NCBI GenBank assembly: GCA_020425125.1
Contig: JAGQRV010000065.1
Span: 1 to 64,000, forward strand
Reading direction: 5' to 3'
Origin: Paracoccaceae bacterium
Lineage (GTDB): Bacteria > Pseudomonadota > Alphaproteobacteria > Rhodobacterales > Rhodobacteraceae
Length of the DNA stretch: 64,000 nt
A model generated the notes under the pieces. The model did not search any database. It was not told the origin of the DNA and saw only the letters and a list, made by a program, of their open reading frames with translations. This document shows positions 17,368 through 25,793 of the stretch, piece by piece (position 1 is the first letter of the stretch; each line of letters starts with the position of its first letter). Position numbers and translations under genes: made by a program.

Positions 17368-18002
17368 TGGAAATTGCTGCAAGCGACCTCGTCCGGATGA
17401 TCGCCGCAGTGGCCGACGATCTCGAGACCAACAAGGACGAACTGTGTCGGCTCGACGGGCTGATCGGCGATGCCGATCATGGGATCGCCATGGCGCTTGG
17501 CTTCGGCGCGGCGCGCGACGCGGTGACAGCGCTTGGCCCCGAAGCCGAACCCTCCGCCGTGCTGAATGCGGCGGCCAAGGCGTTCCTGAGCGGGGTCGGT
17601 GCGTCCTGCGGTCCGCTCTATGCAACCGCGCTCATGCGCGCTGGCGCTTCGGTCAAGGGCAAGGCGCGGCTCGACGATGGTGACGCCGTGGCACTTCTTC
17701 GCGGGATGGAGACAGGGATCCGCGACCGGGGCAAGGCCGAGCCGGGACAGAAGACCATGCTCGACGCCTGGGCGCCCGCGGCCTCGGCAGCCGAAGCGGC
17801 GCTGTCTGCCGGGAACGACCTGCCGCAATGCTTCGACGCGGCCGTAATGGCCGCCCGCGACGGTGCCGAAGCGACCCGCCAGATGGTCGCGACCAAGGGG
17901 CGGGCAGAGCGTCTGGGGGATAGGTCCCTGGGTCATGTCGATCCCGGTGCTGCCTCTGCGGTCATGGTCATCGCGGCAATGGCGCGGGCCCTGCCTGCCT
18001 GA
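17367..18002 (+). CDS. dhaL: DhaL-type nucleotide-binding kinase subunit
   Basis: 211 residues of the DAK2/DhaL family. The metal-nucleotide aspartate motif is LIGDADHGIAMALGFG, and GVGASCGPLYATALMRAG and GQKTMLDAWAPA are further family landmarks. Its ATG shares a base with the dhaK stop, implying tight coupling. DhaL carries the adenine nucleotide used to phosphorylate the ketose bound to DhaK. In single-chain ATP-dependent kinases the same two domains are fused; here they are separate polypeptides. It converges on the rpiB-like gene. Confidence 0.88.
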   Translation: MEIAASDLVRMIAAVADDLETNKDELCRLDGLIGDADHGIAMALGFGAARDAVTALGPEAEPSAVLNAAAKAFLSGVGASCGPLYATALMRAGASVKGKARLDDGDAVALLRGMETGIRDRGKAEPGQKTMLDAWAPAASAAEAALSAGNDLPQCFDAAVMAARDGAEATRQMVATKGRAERLGDRSLGHVDPGAASAVMVIAAMARALPA

Positions 18003-18003
18003 T

Positions 18004-18019
18004 CCGTCCGGCCGGACGG
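18004..18019. terminator. Perfect 16-bp palindrome between convergent dhaL and eryI
   Basis: CCGTCCGGCCGGACGG lies two bases after the dhaL stop and 30 bases from the end of eryI. It can fold as a six-pair stem with a GGCC loop. No T-run follows. It is a candidate bidirectional terminator, with low certainty. Confidence 0.35.
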
Positions 18020-18048
18020 GCCGGGCATGGCCCTGCGCCGCTGCAGGA

Positions 18049-18504
18049 TCAGGCCTTGGCGTATTTCGCTTCGACCTCGTTGATCGCCTTGACGTTCGGG
18101 GCCGACCTCCCGGCCTGATCGAAGGTCTGCGCCAGGAACGCGTCGGCGATGGCCTTCGCCAGTTCGGGGCCGATCACCCGCGCGCCCATCGTGATGATAT
18201 GCGCGTCGTTCGACAGTGCGGCCCGCTCGGCCGAATAGGTGTCGTGGGTCAGTGCCGCGCGGATACCCGGAATCTTGTTGGCCGAGATGCAGACGCCTAT
18301 TCCGGTTCCGCAGACCAGGATGGCCTTGTCGTAGGTGCCTTCCTTGACGGCATTGGCCACGCGGTCAGTCAGATGTGCATAGAACTTTTCGGCGTCGTTC
18401 TCCGGCGCGCTCAGTTCCGACACGTCGTGGCTGGCTTTCAGGTACTCTGCGAGCGTGTGGGCGAGATCGGCACCGGCGCTGTCGCCGGCAATTGCGAGTT
18501 TCAT
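18049..18504 (-). CDS. eryI: RpiB-family isomerase, EryI-like (erythrose 4-phosphate isomerase)
   Basis: 151 residues of the RpiB/LacAB family. The N-terminal [22 protein letters not shown], the phosphate loop [21 protein letters not shown] and the [14 protein letters not shown] segment are typical. In Brucella and Rhizobium an RpiB paralogue (EryI) next to a TpiA paralogue (EryH) makes D-erythrose 4-phosphate in the erythritol pathway. The order here (deoR, tpiA-like, rpiB-like) is the same as in those loci, so EryI is the preferred call. A general ribose 5-phosphate isomerase cannot be excluded from sequence alone. Confidence 0.85.
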   Translation of the reverse strand: MKLAIAGDSAGADLAHTLAEYLKASHDVSELSAPENDAEKFYAHLTDRVANAVKEGTYDKAILVCGTGIGVCISANKIPGIRAALTHDTYSAERAALSNDAHIITMGARVIGPELAKAIADAFLAQTFDQAGRSAPNVKAINEVEAKYAKA

Positions 18505-18569
18505 GGGATCCTCCTCGGTGATCTTGGTCGCATTTCCGCGGCCGGTCTGTGTGCCGGCCGGTCGGATTG

Positions 18570-19328
18570 TCAGAGCGCCGCAGCTACGCGCTGCAGGATG
18601 TCGATGTAGCCGTCCGGGTTCCAGGCCGAGCGGCCGATGAAAAGCCCGTCCACATGCGGGCAGGCGACAAGTTCCGCAGCATTGCCCGGATTGACGCTGC
18701 CACCGTAAAGCACCGGCGGCTCGCCCGGCAGGATGGCCGCCGCCACGCGCTTGATCAGTCCCTGCTGCTGGTCGGCATAGTCCGAGCTGGCCGGGATGCC
18801 GTTCTCGCCGATTGCCCAGACGGGTTCGTAGGCGAACAGGATCGGCGCCTTGCGCTGCGCATCGTCAAGGGCATGCAGGGCGCCCTCGGTCTGCGCGGTC
18901 AGCACTTCGTCTGCGCGGCCGGATTCGCGCTCGTCAAGGGTTTCGCCGACGCAGATCAGCGGAACGAAGCCGTGACGGACCGCCGCCTCGGTCTTGAGAC
19001 CGACAGTCCGGTCGGTCTCGCCGAAATGCTCGCGGCGCTCGCTGTGGCCCAGCTCGATCAGGTCGAGCCCGCAATCCTTCAGCTGAAGCGGAGACACCTC
19101 ACCGGTCCAGGCACCGGCATCCGCCCAGTGCATGTTCTGGGCGCCGACCTTCACGCGGGTGGAGGCCAAGGCGTCCTTCACCTGCCGTACGGCCGTGAAG
19201 GACGGAATGACGAAGGGCTGAATGCGCGGGTCGCATTCCGGCATGTAGGCAGCGAGAGCCTCGGCGAAGACGAGCCCGTCCGCCAGAGTCTTGTTCATCT
19301 TCCAGCTCGTTCCGACCCAGGTGGTCAT
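18570..19328 (-). CDS. eryH: Triose-phosphate isomerase paralogue, EryH-like (tetrulose 4-phosphate isomerase)
   Basis: 252 residues with the full TIM catalytic set: lysine in GTSWKMNKT, histidine in [15 protein letters not shown], and the glutamate loop YEPVWAIGE. The C-terminal [11 protein letters not shown] phosphate site is present. The N-terminal [12 protein letters not shown] differs from the usual GNWKMN of glycolytic TpiA and is seen in the TpiA2/EryH group. Its ATG overlaps the stop of the DeoR regulator (ATGA). In Brucella, EryH isomerises D-3-tetrulose 4-phosphate before EryI acts. Assignment as EryH comes from the motif variant plus gene order. Confidence 0.87.
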   Translation of the reverse strand: MTTWVGTSWKMNKTLADGLVFAEALAAYMPECDPRIQPFVIPSFTAVRQVKDALASTRVKVGAQNMHWADAGAWTGEVSPLQLKDCGLDLIELGHSERREHFGETDRTVGLKTEAAVRHGFVPLICVGETLDERESGRADEVLTAQTEGALHALDDAQRKAPILFAYEPVWAIGENGIPASSDYADQQQGLIKRVAAAILPGEPPVLYGGSVNPGNAAELVACPHVDGLFIGRSAWNPDGYIDILQRVAAAL

Positions 19329-20107
19329 TCCCCCTCCTCCCTCAGAGAATCGACGATGTGCAGATGGACGTCGGCGGCGTCGAGCGCCGCGCGGTGGTCC
19401 GCAGACGGTGTCTCTCCTGTCATGACAGCGTCGAACGCGGATAATTCGGCCAGGAAATGCAGGGCCGAGCGGCCGAACTTGCTGTGGTCCACCAGCAGAT
19501 AGCCGCGCTCAGCCGCGTCCAGCATCAGCCGCTTGGACTGGACTACCTCCGGATCCTGGTGAAAGGCCGAAACGCCGTGGATCGCGGACGAGGACAGGAA
19601 GGCCACGTCGGCGCGCAGCGACCGCAGCGCCTCTTCGCAGAGAATGCCGAAGAAGCCGTTGAACTTGCTGCTGTAGAGACCGCCGAGCGCGATCAGCTGA
19701 ATTCCCGGGGCCGCAGTCAGCGCATTGATAGCGGTCAGATTATTGGTGATGACGGTCAGGGGGCGCTGGTCGGTCAGGTGCATCGCGACGCGGCCCGCGG
19801 TGGATCCGTCGTCGATGATCACCGTCTGGCCCGGTTCGATCAGAGCGGCCGCCGCAGCAGCGATCCTGTCTTTTTCGTCGGCAGCGAGCGTCTGGCGATA
19901 GCGGAAGTCGCTTTCGAACCGGGCGCTCGACTGGATCGAGGCGCCGCCCCGTACCTTGCGCAAGAGCCCCCCGCCTTCAAGCTCGTCGAGGTCGCGGTGG
20001 ATGGTCATCTTCGAAACGCCGAAGCGGAGCGACAGGTCGTCGACGCTCGCCGTTCCCGTTTCGGCAAGCACGTCCATGATCCCCTGTCGGCGGTCGTTCA
20101 GTTTCAT
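19325..20107 (-). CDS. DeoR-family repressor of the tetrulose-phosphate isomerase operon
   Basis: About 260 residues from the ATG at 20107, with GGGAG upstream; an 11-residue longer frame is less likely. The N-terminal DeoR helix-turn-helix (NDRRQGIMDVLAETGTASVDDLSLRFGVSKMTIHRDLDEL) precedes a DeoRC sugar-phosphate sensor domain with IDDGSTAGRVAMHL and VITNN. It heads the minus-strand run with the eryH- and eryI-like genes and diverges from fbp-fba. It probably controls both directions through the AT-rich intergenic region. The equivalent gene beside tpiA/rpiB in rhizobial erythritol loci is named eryR. The effector is likely a sugar phosphate. Confidence 0.88.
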   Translation of the reverse strand: MKLNDRRQGIMDVLAETGTASVDDLSLRFGVSKMTIHRDLDELEGGGLLRKVRGGASIQSSARFESDFRYRQTLAADEKDRIAAAAAALIEPGQTVIIDDGSTAGRVAMHLTDQRPLTVITNNLTAINALTAAPGIQLIALGGLYSSKFNGFFGILCEEALRSLRADVAFLSSSAIHGVSAFHQDPEVVQSKRLMLDAAERGYLLVDHSKFGRSALHFLAELSAFDAVMTGETPSADHRAALDAADVHLHIVDSLREEGE

Positions 20108-20131
20108 CCCGCAACTCCCTTCGCGCCAAAG

Positions 20132-20216
20132 ACGTAACATTTGAAATTCTGAGTTGCAACGTAAATTATGTGATAATGAGATTTTATATTGTGATTTTTG
20201 TGAGAATCACGTAACA
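20132..20216. promoter_or_regulatory. Divergent deoR/fbp control region with repeated elements
   Basis: This AT-rich island in a GC-rich locus holds three direct copies of ACGTAA-x-(A/T): ACGTAACA at 20132-20139, ACGTAAAT at 20159-20166 and ACGTAACA at 20209-20216. It also has TGTGAT at 20169-20174 and 20190-20195, 21 bases apart, and a perfect inverted repeat GTGATT-N8-AATCAC at 20191-20210. Such repeats on one helix face suit a DeoR-type repressor serving both promoters. Which repeat is the operator cannot be decided by reading. Confidence 0.55.
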
Positions 20217-20292
20217 GCTGTTGGCGATGGAGGAGGGCGGCCGTCAGCCGGCAACGCATCGGCTCGCGGCACCCCAAACCGAGGGGATTCGA

Positions 20293-21312
20293 ATGCTGAG
20301 ACTTTCCGGCGATACCGCATCGGCGGCGCCGACGATCGACGCCTATCTGCGCGACCGTGCCCAATCCGATCCGGCCCAATCCGATCCGGCCCGCGCCAAG
20401 GCGGCCGAGGTCATTGCGGCGATCGCGTCCGCTTCCGTGCCGCTGGCACGGAGGCTCGCGCAGGGAGAGCTTCCAGGCGACCCCAAGCGCAAGGTCGGCG
20501 TGAACAGCGCAGGCGATTCCCAGAAGGCCCTCGACATGGCGGCGCACGATCATTTCGTGGCCGTGCTGATCGCCGCCGGAGTGCGGGCGATCCTGTCCGA
20601 AGAGGCCGAGGACATGATCCCCGGCGCGGCGGAGGGACTCGTTTCGGTGGCAATCGATCCGATCGACGGATCGGGCAGCATCGGGATCGGCGCGCCCCTG
20701 GGGACTCTGTTCGCGATCTATCCTGCGTCGGACGCTGGCGACGAGTTCAGGATGTCGGGCCGCAGTCTTCTGGCGGCCGGCTATGTGTCGTTCGGCCATT
20801 CGGTCGATTTCGGCTTCAGCCTCGGCGACGGCGTCGTCATCGCGACGCTCGATCCGGCAAGCAACGTCTTTCGCGTCGTCGTCGAAGACGCCCGGCTGCC
20901 CCTGGAAGCGTCGGAGATCGCCTACAACGCCTCGCTGTACTGGCATTGGCGCCCGGGAGTTCAGGCTTATGTCGACGACTGCCTCGCTGGCCGCGACGGT
21001 CCCAGGGAGCGGGATTTCAACATGCGGTGGCTTGCCGCCGCTGTCGGCGAACTGCACCGGATCCTGCGGCGCGGTGGAATGTTCTTCTATGTTGCGGACA
21101 AGCGAAAGGGATATCGCGAGGGCCGGCTTCGGCTGATCTATGAAGCCGTTCCGATCGCATTCCTGTGCGAGGCGGCCGGCGGGGCTGCAACCGATGGTGC
21201 GCGCCCCATTCTCGACCTCGTCCCCGAAACGCTGCATCAGAACATCCCCCTTGTCTTCGGCTGTGCAGACGAGGTCGCAACCTTCGCGACCTACGCCGCA
21301 CGCGACAACTGA
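20293..21312 (+). CDS. fbp: Class I fructose-1,6-bisphosphatase
   Basis: 339 residues from the ATG at 20293 (GAGGGG six bases upstream). The metal and substrate motifs of class I FBPase are clear: ILSEEAEDM, AIDPIDGSGSIGIGAPLGTLFAIY, and the lysine-rich C-terminal part ADKRKGYREGRLRLIYEAVPIAFL. It hydrolyses fructose 1,6-bisphosphate to fructose 6-phosphate. It is followed after 39 bases by a class II aldolase and diverges from the DeoR/eryH/eryI genes. The pair would turn triose phosphates back into hexose phosphate during growth on C4 polyols. It may instead be a CbbF-type gene, but no other Calvin-cycle genes are near. Confidence 0.92.
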   Translation: MLRLSGDTASAAPTIDAYLRDRAQSDPAQSDPARAKAAEVIAAIASASVPLARRLAQGELPGDPKRKVGVNSAGDSQKALDMAAHDHFVAVLIAAGVRAILSEEAEDMIPGAAEGLVSVAIDPIDGSGSIGIGAPLGTLFAIYPASDAGDEFRMSGRSLLAAGYVSFGHSVDFGFSLGDGVVIATLDPASNVFRVVVEDARLPLEASEIAYNASLYWHWRPGVQAYVDDCLAGRDGPRERDFNMRWLAAAVGELHRILRRGGMFFYVADKRKGYREGRLRLIYEAVPIAFLCEAAGGAATDGARPILDLVPETLHQNIPLVFGCADEVATFATYAARDN

Positions 21313-21351
21313 CACGTCCAGACCACAATCAATCGAAACGGGAGGAGCCGG

Positions 21352-22416
21352 ATGGCCCGCATTACCTTGAGGCAACTGCTCGACCATGCGGCGGAGCATG
21401 GTTACGGCGTGCCGGCATTCAACATGAACAACATGGAACAGGGGCTCGCGATCATGGCGGCGGCGGAAGCCACCCGCGCGCCGGTCATCCTCCAGGCGAG
21501 CCGCGGCGCCCGTGCCTATGCCGGCGACCTGGTGCTGTCGCACATGATCGACGGCTTCGTCGCGGCCCATCCGGACATCCCGGTCTGCATGCATCTCGAT
21601 CACGGCAACGAGCCCGGCACCTGCGCGACCGCGATCCAGTACGGCTTCACCTCGGTGATGATGGACGGCTCGCTCGAGGCCGATGGCAAGACGCCGGCCG
21701 ACTATGGCTACAATTCCGGCGTCACTGCGCGGGTCAGCGAGATGGCGCATGCCTGCGGCGTCTCGGTCGAGGGCGAGATCGGCGTTCTCGGCAGCCTCGA
21801 GACCGGCGGCGGTGAGCAGGAGGATGGGCACGGTTTCGAAGGGACGCTCGACCACGACCAGTTGCTGACCGATCCGAACGATGCCGCGCAGTTCGTGCGC
21901 GACACCAGGGTCGATGCGCTGGCGGTCGCGATGGGCACCAGCCATGGCGCCTACAAGTTCACCCGGCGCCCGGATGGCGAGGTGCTGGCGATGCACGTGA
22001 TCGAGGAGATCCACCGCCGCCTTCCCGACACCCATCTGGTGATGCACGGCTCGTCCTCGGTTCCCGAAGCGCTGCAGGATCTGATCAACCGCTACGGTGG
22101 CGACATCAAGCCGACCTGGGGCGTGCCGGTCGAAGAGATCCAGCGCGGCATCCGGCACGGCGTCCGCAAGATCAACATCGACACCGACAACCGCATGGCA
22201 ATGACGGGCGCGATCCGCAAGGTGCTGATGGAGGCGCCGGACCAGTTCGACCCGCGCAAGTACCTCGTGCCCGCGATGGTCGAGATGAAGAAGCTCTGCA
22301 TCGAGCGGTTCGAGGCATTCGGAACCGCCGGTCACGCCGACCGTATCAGGCCGATCCCCCTGGCAGAAATGGCCAAGCGCTATGCGGCGGGCAGCCTCGA
22401 TCCCAAGATCGCCTGA
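21352..22416 (+). CDS. fba: Class II fructose-bisphosphate aldolase
   Basis: 354 residues, the CbbA/Fba class II type. Zinc-binding histidine motifs are visible in [22 protein letters not shown] and [11 protein letters not shown], and the C-terminal [20 protein letters not shown] phosphate site is typical. The enzyme interconverts fructose 1,6-bisphosphate and the two triose phosphates. It could equally act on sedoheptulose 1,7-bisphosphate made from erythrose 4-phosphate and dihydroxyacetone phosphate, a well-known side activity that would fit this locus. A GGGAGGAG ribosome site precedes the ATG. Confidence 0.93.
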   Translation: MARITLRQLLDHAAEHGYGVPAFNMNNMEQGLAIMAAAEATRAPVILQASRGARAYAGDLVLSHMIDGFVAAHPDIPVCMHLDHGNEPGTCATAIQYGFTSVMMDGSLEADGKTPADYGYNSGVTARVSEMAHACGVSVEGEIGVLGSLETGGGEQEDGHGFEGTLDHDQLLTDPNDAAQFVRDTRVDALAVAMGTSHGAYKFTRRPDGEVLAMHVIEEIHRRLPDTHLVMHGSSSVPEALQDLINRYGGDIKPTWGVPVEEIQRGIRHGVRKINIDTDNRMAMTGAIRKVLMEAPDQFDPRKYLVPAMVEMKKLCIERFEAFGTAGHADRIRPIPLAEMAKRYAAGSLDPKIA

Positions 22417-22427
22417 GCGGCTCAGAG

Positions 22428-22448
22428 GGCCCGGCGTCGTGCCGGGCC
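22428..22448. terminator. Hairpin between convergent fba and the GlpD-like gene
   Basis: GGCCCGGC (22428-22435) pairs perfectly with GCCGGGCC (22441-22448) across a five-base loop. It lies 11 bases after the fba stop. There is no strong T-run, but the stem is all G-C. It is a plausible terminator for fba, and possibly for the opposite gene. Confidence 0.5.
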
Positions 22449-22505
22449 GCATTCCGGACTCGCGGCGCACGGTGGTGCAGGACTTCCGGTTTTCGCGGGT
22501 CGGCG

Positions 22506-24194
22506 TCACGAACGGGCTCCCGCAATTGCGGGCGACCGGTAGCGGTGGCGCGAGTTCAGGTCGGCCGTGATCGCGGCGACCTCGTCGGCCGTGCGGTCGG
22601 CGTCCCAGCCAAGCGCCGCTGCGGCAATGTCGGCGATCGCATCGAGATCGCGAACGGTCAGACTGCCGGTAATCGCCAGGGTCGTGCGCCGCAGCACGAT
22701 GTCAGCCAGATGCACGACGGCTTCGCGGCGCGCAATCCAGTCGATCTCGGCCCGGCTGTAATCGTGGCAATCGGGCAGCCGCTCCGCGTCGGCAGATGGG
22801 CCCAGATGCTCGGTGACGTCTGCGGCCCTGGCACCATATCGGTCCAGAAGCTGCGAGATCCGCGGCTCTGAAAGACCGGTCTGCGCCGCCACCCGCCCGA
22901 TCCAGCGCTTTCTTTCGTCCGGCGTCGTCGGATATCCCCTGCCGCCGCCGATGGCGAGCTCGCGCGTCGACTGCGTGCGGGTCCCGCCGATCCGGGCAAG
23001 GATCGTGTCCGCGACCTCTTCGGCAAAGCCGCGGAAGGTCGTCCACTTGCCGCCCACCAGGGAGATGATCGGAAAGGGCCTGTCGCCCTCCGGCTCGCTG
23101 ACCGGCGCGGAATGGTCGCGGCTGATCAGGCCGGGCGTCGTCGCGTTCGACGCTGGCAACGGGCGGATGCCACTATAGGCATAGATGATCTGGCTGCGAT
23201 CGAATGCCAGCCCCGGCAGCAGCGTGCGCAGGCTCTGCATCAGGTAGTCGATTTCGGCGTCTTCGCAGCGGACGTCGTCGGGGTTGTCCGCAGGGATGTC
23301 GGTCGATCCGACCAGCGCGCGTCCGAGATAATCGTAGACAAGGCAGATGCGCCCGTCATCGGCTTCGAAATAGATCATGCGCCCGTCCAGCATGGACACG
23401 AGCGCGTCATGATCGAGGAGGATGTGCGAGCCCTTGGTGCCGCCGATCATCCGCGACGGCGCACCGAGCAGGGCGTTGACGCGGTCGATCCAGGGGCCGG
23501 CGGCGTTGACCACGACCTTGGGGCGGACGGCGATGGTCCCGCCGTCGGCGGCCGAAATTCGCAGCGTTCCGCCCTCCACCCCGTCAAGCGTGGCGTAAGT
23601 CAACGCAGCGGATCCGGGGCAGGCCGCCAGCCCGTCCTGAACCAGTTCGAAAACCAGACGTTCGGGTCCGCTGATCTTCGCGTCGTAATAGGTGCCGGCA
23701 GCCACGACGGCAGGTGTCAACGCGGGCATGTCGGCGAGGGCGCGGCGCTTGCCGACCAGGCTGTGCCGCGGCATCACCCGGTGGCGCGCGCCGTAGAAGT
23801 CGTAGAGCGCAAGGCCAATCTTGACCAGCAGGGCGCCCCGGCTGCGCGGCGCGCTCTTGGCGCCCGCCATAGTTCGCAGGGCCGCCCAGATTCCCCGCGT
23901 CCAGGAAAAGATCGGAATCACTGTCGGGAGCGGCGCCACGCAGTGCGGCGCGTTGCGCAGCAGCAGGTTCCGTTCCAGCGTCGATTGCGCCACCAGCCCG
24001 AATTCTCCGGTCTCAAGGTATTTCAGCCCGCCATGGATCAGCCGTGACGGTGCCGCGCTGGTGCCCGAGCCGAAATCGCCCCTGTCCGCGATCAGGCAGC
24101 GCACGCCCTGGGCGCAAAGATCGCGGAACAGCCCGGACCCGTTGATCCCGGCACCGAGGATGAGCACGTCGGGCTCCGTCCCGCCGCCGCTCAC
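22506..24194 (-). CDS. FAD-dependent GlpD/EryB-like polyol-phosphate dehydrogenase (second copy)
   Basis: 562 residues starting at GTG, which overlaps the stop of the kinase gene upstream (GTGA). The N-terminal FAD dinucleotide motif is LILGAGINGSGLFRDL, followed by SRLIHGGLKYLETGEFGLV and, later, VVNAAGPWID, IYAYSGIRPLP and SLVGGKWTTFRGFAEE, all typical of membrane-associated GlpD-type dehydrogenases. A longer C-terminal tail than EryB contains a DxD/helical GlpD C-domain. It is a paralogue of eryB (33310-34821) but clearly divergent. Paired with its own FGGY kinase and the ABC transporter, it likely oxidises a second phosphorylated polyol such as a threitol or pentitol phosphate. sn-Glycerol 3-phosphate is the main alternative. 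Confidence 0.82.
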   Translation of the reverse strand: MSGGGTEPDVLILGAGINGSGLFRDLCAQGVRCLIADRGDFGSGTSAAPSRLIHGGLKYLETGEFGLVAQSTLERNLLLRNAPHCVAPLPTVIPIFSWTRGIWAALRTMAGAKSAPRSRGALLVKIGLALYDFYGARHRVMPRHSLVGKRRALADMPALTPAVVAAGTYYDAKISGPERLVFELVQDGLAACPGSAALTYATLDGVEGGTLRISAADGGTIAVRPKVVVNAAGPWIDRVNALLGAPSRMIGGTKGSHILLDHDALVSMLDGRMIYFEADDGRICLVYDYLGRALVGSTDIPADNPDDVRCEDAEIDYLMQSLRTLLPGLAFDRSQIIYAYSGIRPLPASNATTPGLISRDHSAPVSEPEGDRPFPIISLVGGKWTTFRGFAEEVADTILARIGGTRTQSTRELAIGGGRGYPTTPDERKRWIGRVAAQTGLSEPRISQLLDRYGARAADVTEHLGPSADAERLPDCHDYSRAEIDWIARREAVVHLADIVLRRTTLAITGSLTVRDLDAIADIAAAALGWDADRTADEVAAITADLNSRHRYRSPAIAGARS

Positions 24195-25726
24195 GCCAGG
24201 GGCTCCGCATCGGTCGCGGCGAGCGCGTCAAGCTCGGGCCAGAACGGGGCCAGATGCTCGGCGAGACGGCAGAAGAGTTCGTAGCGCCGCTGATAGGCCG
24301 CGCGCCGTTTCGAATCGGGGTCGAAACTGCGTCCGAGCCTGCCCAGGTCCCGCGGGTCGTCCTGCGGCGAGGCGAAAAGACCGATGCCGGCGCCCGCGCA
24401 CAGTGCGGCGCCCCAGGCAGCGGCCTCGTCGGTCGCAGTGACGGTGACCGGCATCCCGAGGATATCGGCGAACATCTGCGCGAAAGTGGGATTGCGCGAC
24501 GCGCCGCCGGTCAGCCGCGCTTCGGCTACATCGAAACCGTCGCGGAGGGCGTCGATATGGATCCGGTGGTTGAACGCAATTCCTTCCAGCACCGACCTCA
24601 GCAGTGTTCCGCGGTCGTGCCAGCCGCGCAGTCCGAAAAAGCCGCCGCTGGCCTGCGATCCATAGGGCGAGCCGAACAGGAACGGATGGAACAGCACGCT
24701 CGACGGTTGCGCCAGGGCGTGGTCGATTTCAGCTGCGAGACGGACATGGACCGATTCTCCCGCGCCTTCGGCATCGGCGAGGTCGGCGTGACAGAGCTTG
24801 TCGACGAACCAGTCGTAATTGGTCGCGGAGGCCGGCGAGATCGCCATGTTGTTCCATTCGCCCGGCGTGATGGCGTTGCGGCAGAACCAGCGGCGGTCGA
24901 CGCGCGGCGCGGTCGAGACCACTTCGTTAATCGAATAGGTGCCCGCGACGATGGCGAGGCGTCCGGCCGCGTGCCCGCCGATGCCGAGCGCCGAGGCGGT
25001 GACGTCGTGCAGTCCCGCGGCGACCGGCGTGCCCACGGCAAGGCCGGTTGCTTCGGCTGCCGCGGCGGTGACTTCGCCGACGATCTCGGCAGACCCGGCC
25101 ACCGCTGGCAAGGCATGGTCCAGGTCTTCGAGACCGAAGATGCGCAGCGCTTCGGGCGCGTAGGCCTGGTCGCGGACGGACGTGAACGAGGTGCTCGCCT
25201 CGGTGCGGTCCGTGCCGAGGGTGCCGGTCAGGCAAAACCGCAGCCAGTCCTTGCAGGCGATCGCATGGGCGATGCGCCCGAATCGGGCGGGGTCATGGCG
25301 CTGGATCCAGGCGAGCAGTGCCGAGGGGGCCGAAGCGTGGGGGATTTGCCCCGTGAGGTCCAGTGCTGCGTCCGCGACGCTGCCCCTGAGCCAGTCCTCG
25401 ACGATCTCGCCGGCGCGGCTGTCAAGCGACAGGATCCCGGGGCCGAGCGGACGGCGGTTCTCGTCGAGCAGATAGATGCCATCGCCATGCGCCGTCGCGG
25501 CGACCGCCACGATGTCGCCTGCGGAGCGTCCGCATCTGGCAATGGCCTCGCGGATCGCTTCGGCGGTGGCGCGCCACAGACCGTCCATGTCGCGCTCCAC
25601 GTGGCGGGGTTGGGGGATGAGCTGCGGGATGCGGCGCCGGGCCGCTGCCAGCTGGGACCCGTCCGCATCGAAGACCACGGCCTTCGTGACCGTCAGGCCG
25701 TTGTCGATCCCGAGCAGGCACGGCAT
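24191..25726 (-). CDS. FGGY-family polyol kinase (second copy, EryA-like/xylulokinase-like)
   Basis: 511 residues from the ATG at 25726 (AAGGA upstream). The N-terminal phosphate motif is LLGIDNGLTVTKAVVFD; the catalytic-base aspartate is in AAGLHDVTASALGIGG; the C-terminal FGGY segment is ARLTGGASRNPTFAQMFADILGMPV. It resembles EryA (31688-33313) in layout but shares only family-level motifs. The next gene on the same strand is the GlpD-like dehydrogenase, with overlapping stop and start, and the preceding gene is the sugar-binding protein. Import, phosphorylation and oxidation are therefore encoded together. The exact polyol cannot be read from sequence. Confidence 0.85.
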   Translation of the reverse strand: MPCLLGIDNGLTVTKAVVFDADGSQLAAARRRIPQLIPQPRHVERDMDGLWRATAEAIREAIARCGRSAGDIVAVAATAHGDGIYLLDENRRPLGPGILSLDSRAGEIVEDWLRGSVADAALDLTGQIPHASAPSALLAWIQRHDPARFGRIAHAIACKDWLRFCLTGTLGTDRTEASTSFTSVRDQAYAPEALRIFGLEDLDHALPAVAGSAEIVGEVTAAAAEATGLAVGTPVAAGLHDVTASALGIGGHAAGRLAIVAGTYSINEVVSTAPRVDRRWFCRNAITPGEWNNMAISPASATNYDWFVDKLCHADLADAEGAGESVHVRLAAEIDHALAQPSSVLFHPFLFGSPYGSQASGGFFGLRGWHDRGTLLRSVLEGIAFNHRIHIDALRDGFDVAEARLTGGASRNPTFAQMFADILGMPVTVTATDEAAAWGAALCAGAGIGLFASPQDDPRDLGRLGRSFDPDSKRRAAYQRRYELFCRLAEHLAPFWPELDALAATDAEPLA

Positions 25727-25793
25727 CGCCACTTGTCCTTCCGAGGCCAGATTTGGTGTGGGGGCGCCGACATGCAGCGCCCCCGGAGAGGTG

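Noticed and set aside
18570-19328. Calling the tpiA-like gene the glycolytic triose-phosphate isomerase
   Set aside because: The TSWKMNKT start variant and the deoR-tpiA-rpiB order match the EryH group, so the glycolytic role is less likely, though not excluded.
20104-22509. An 801-codon open frame on the minus strand opposite fbp and fba
   Set aside because: It is antisense to two well-supported enzymes, is rich in His/Arg/Asp as expected of a GC-rich shadow frame, and shows no domain.
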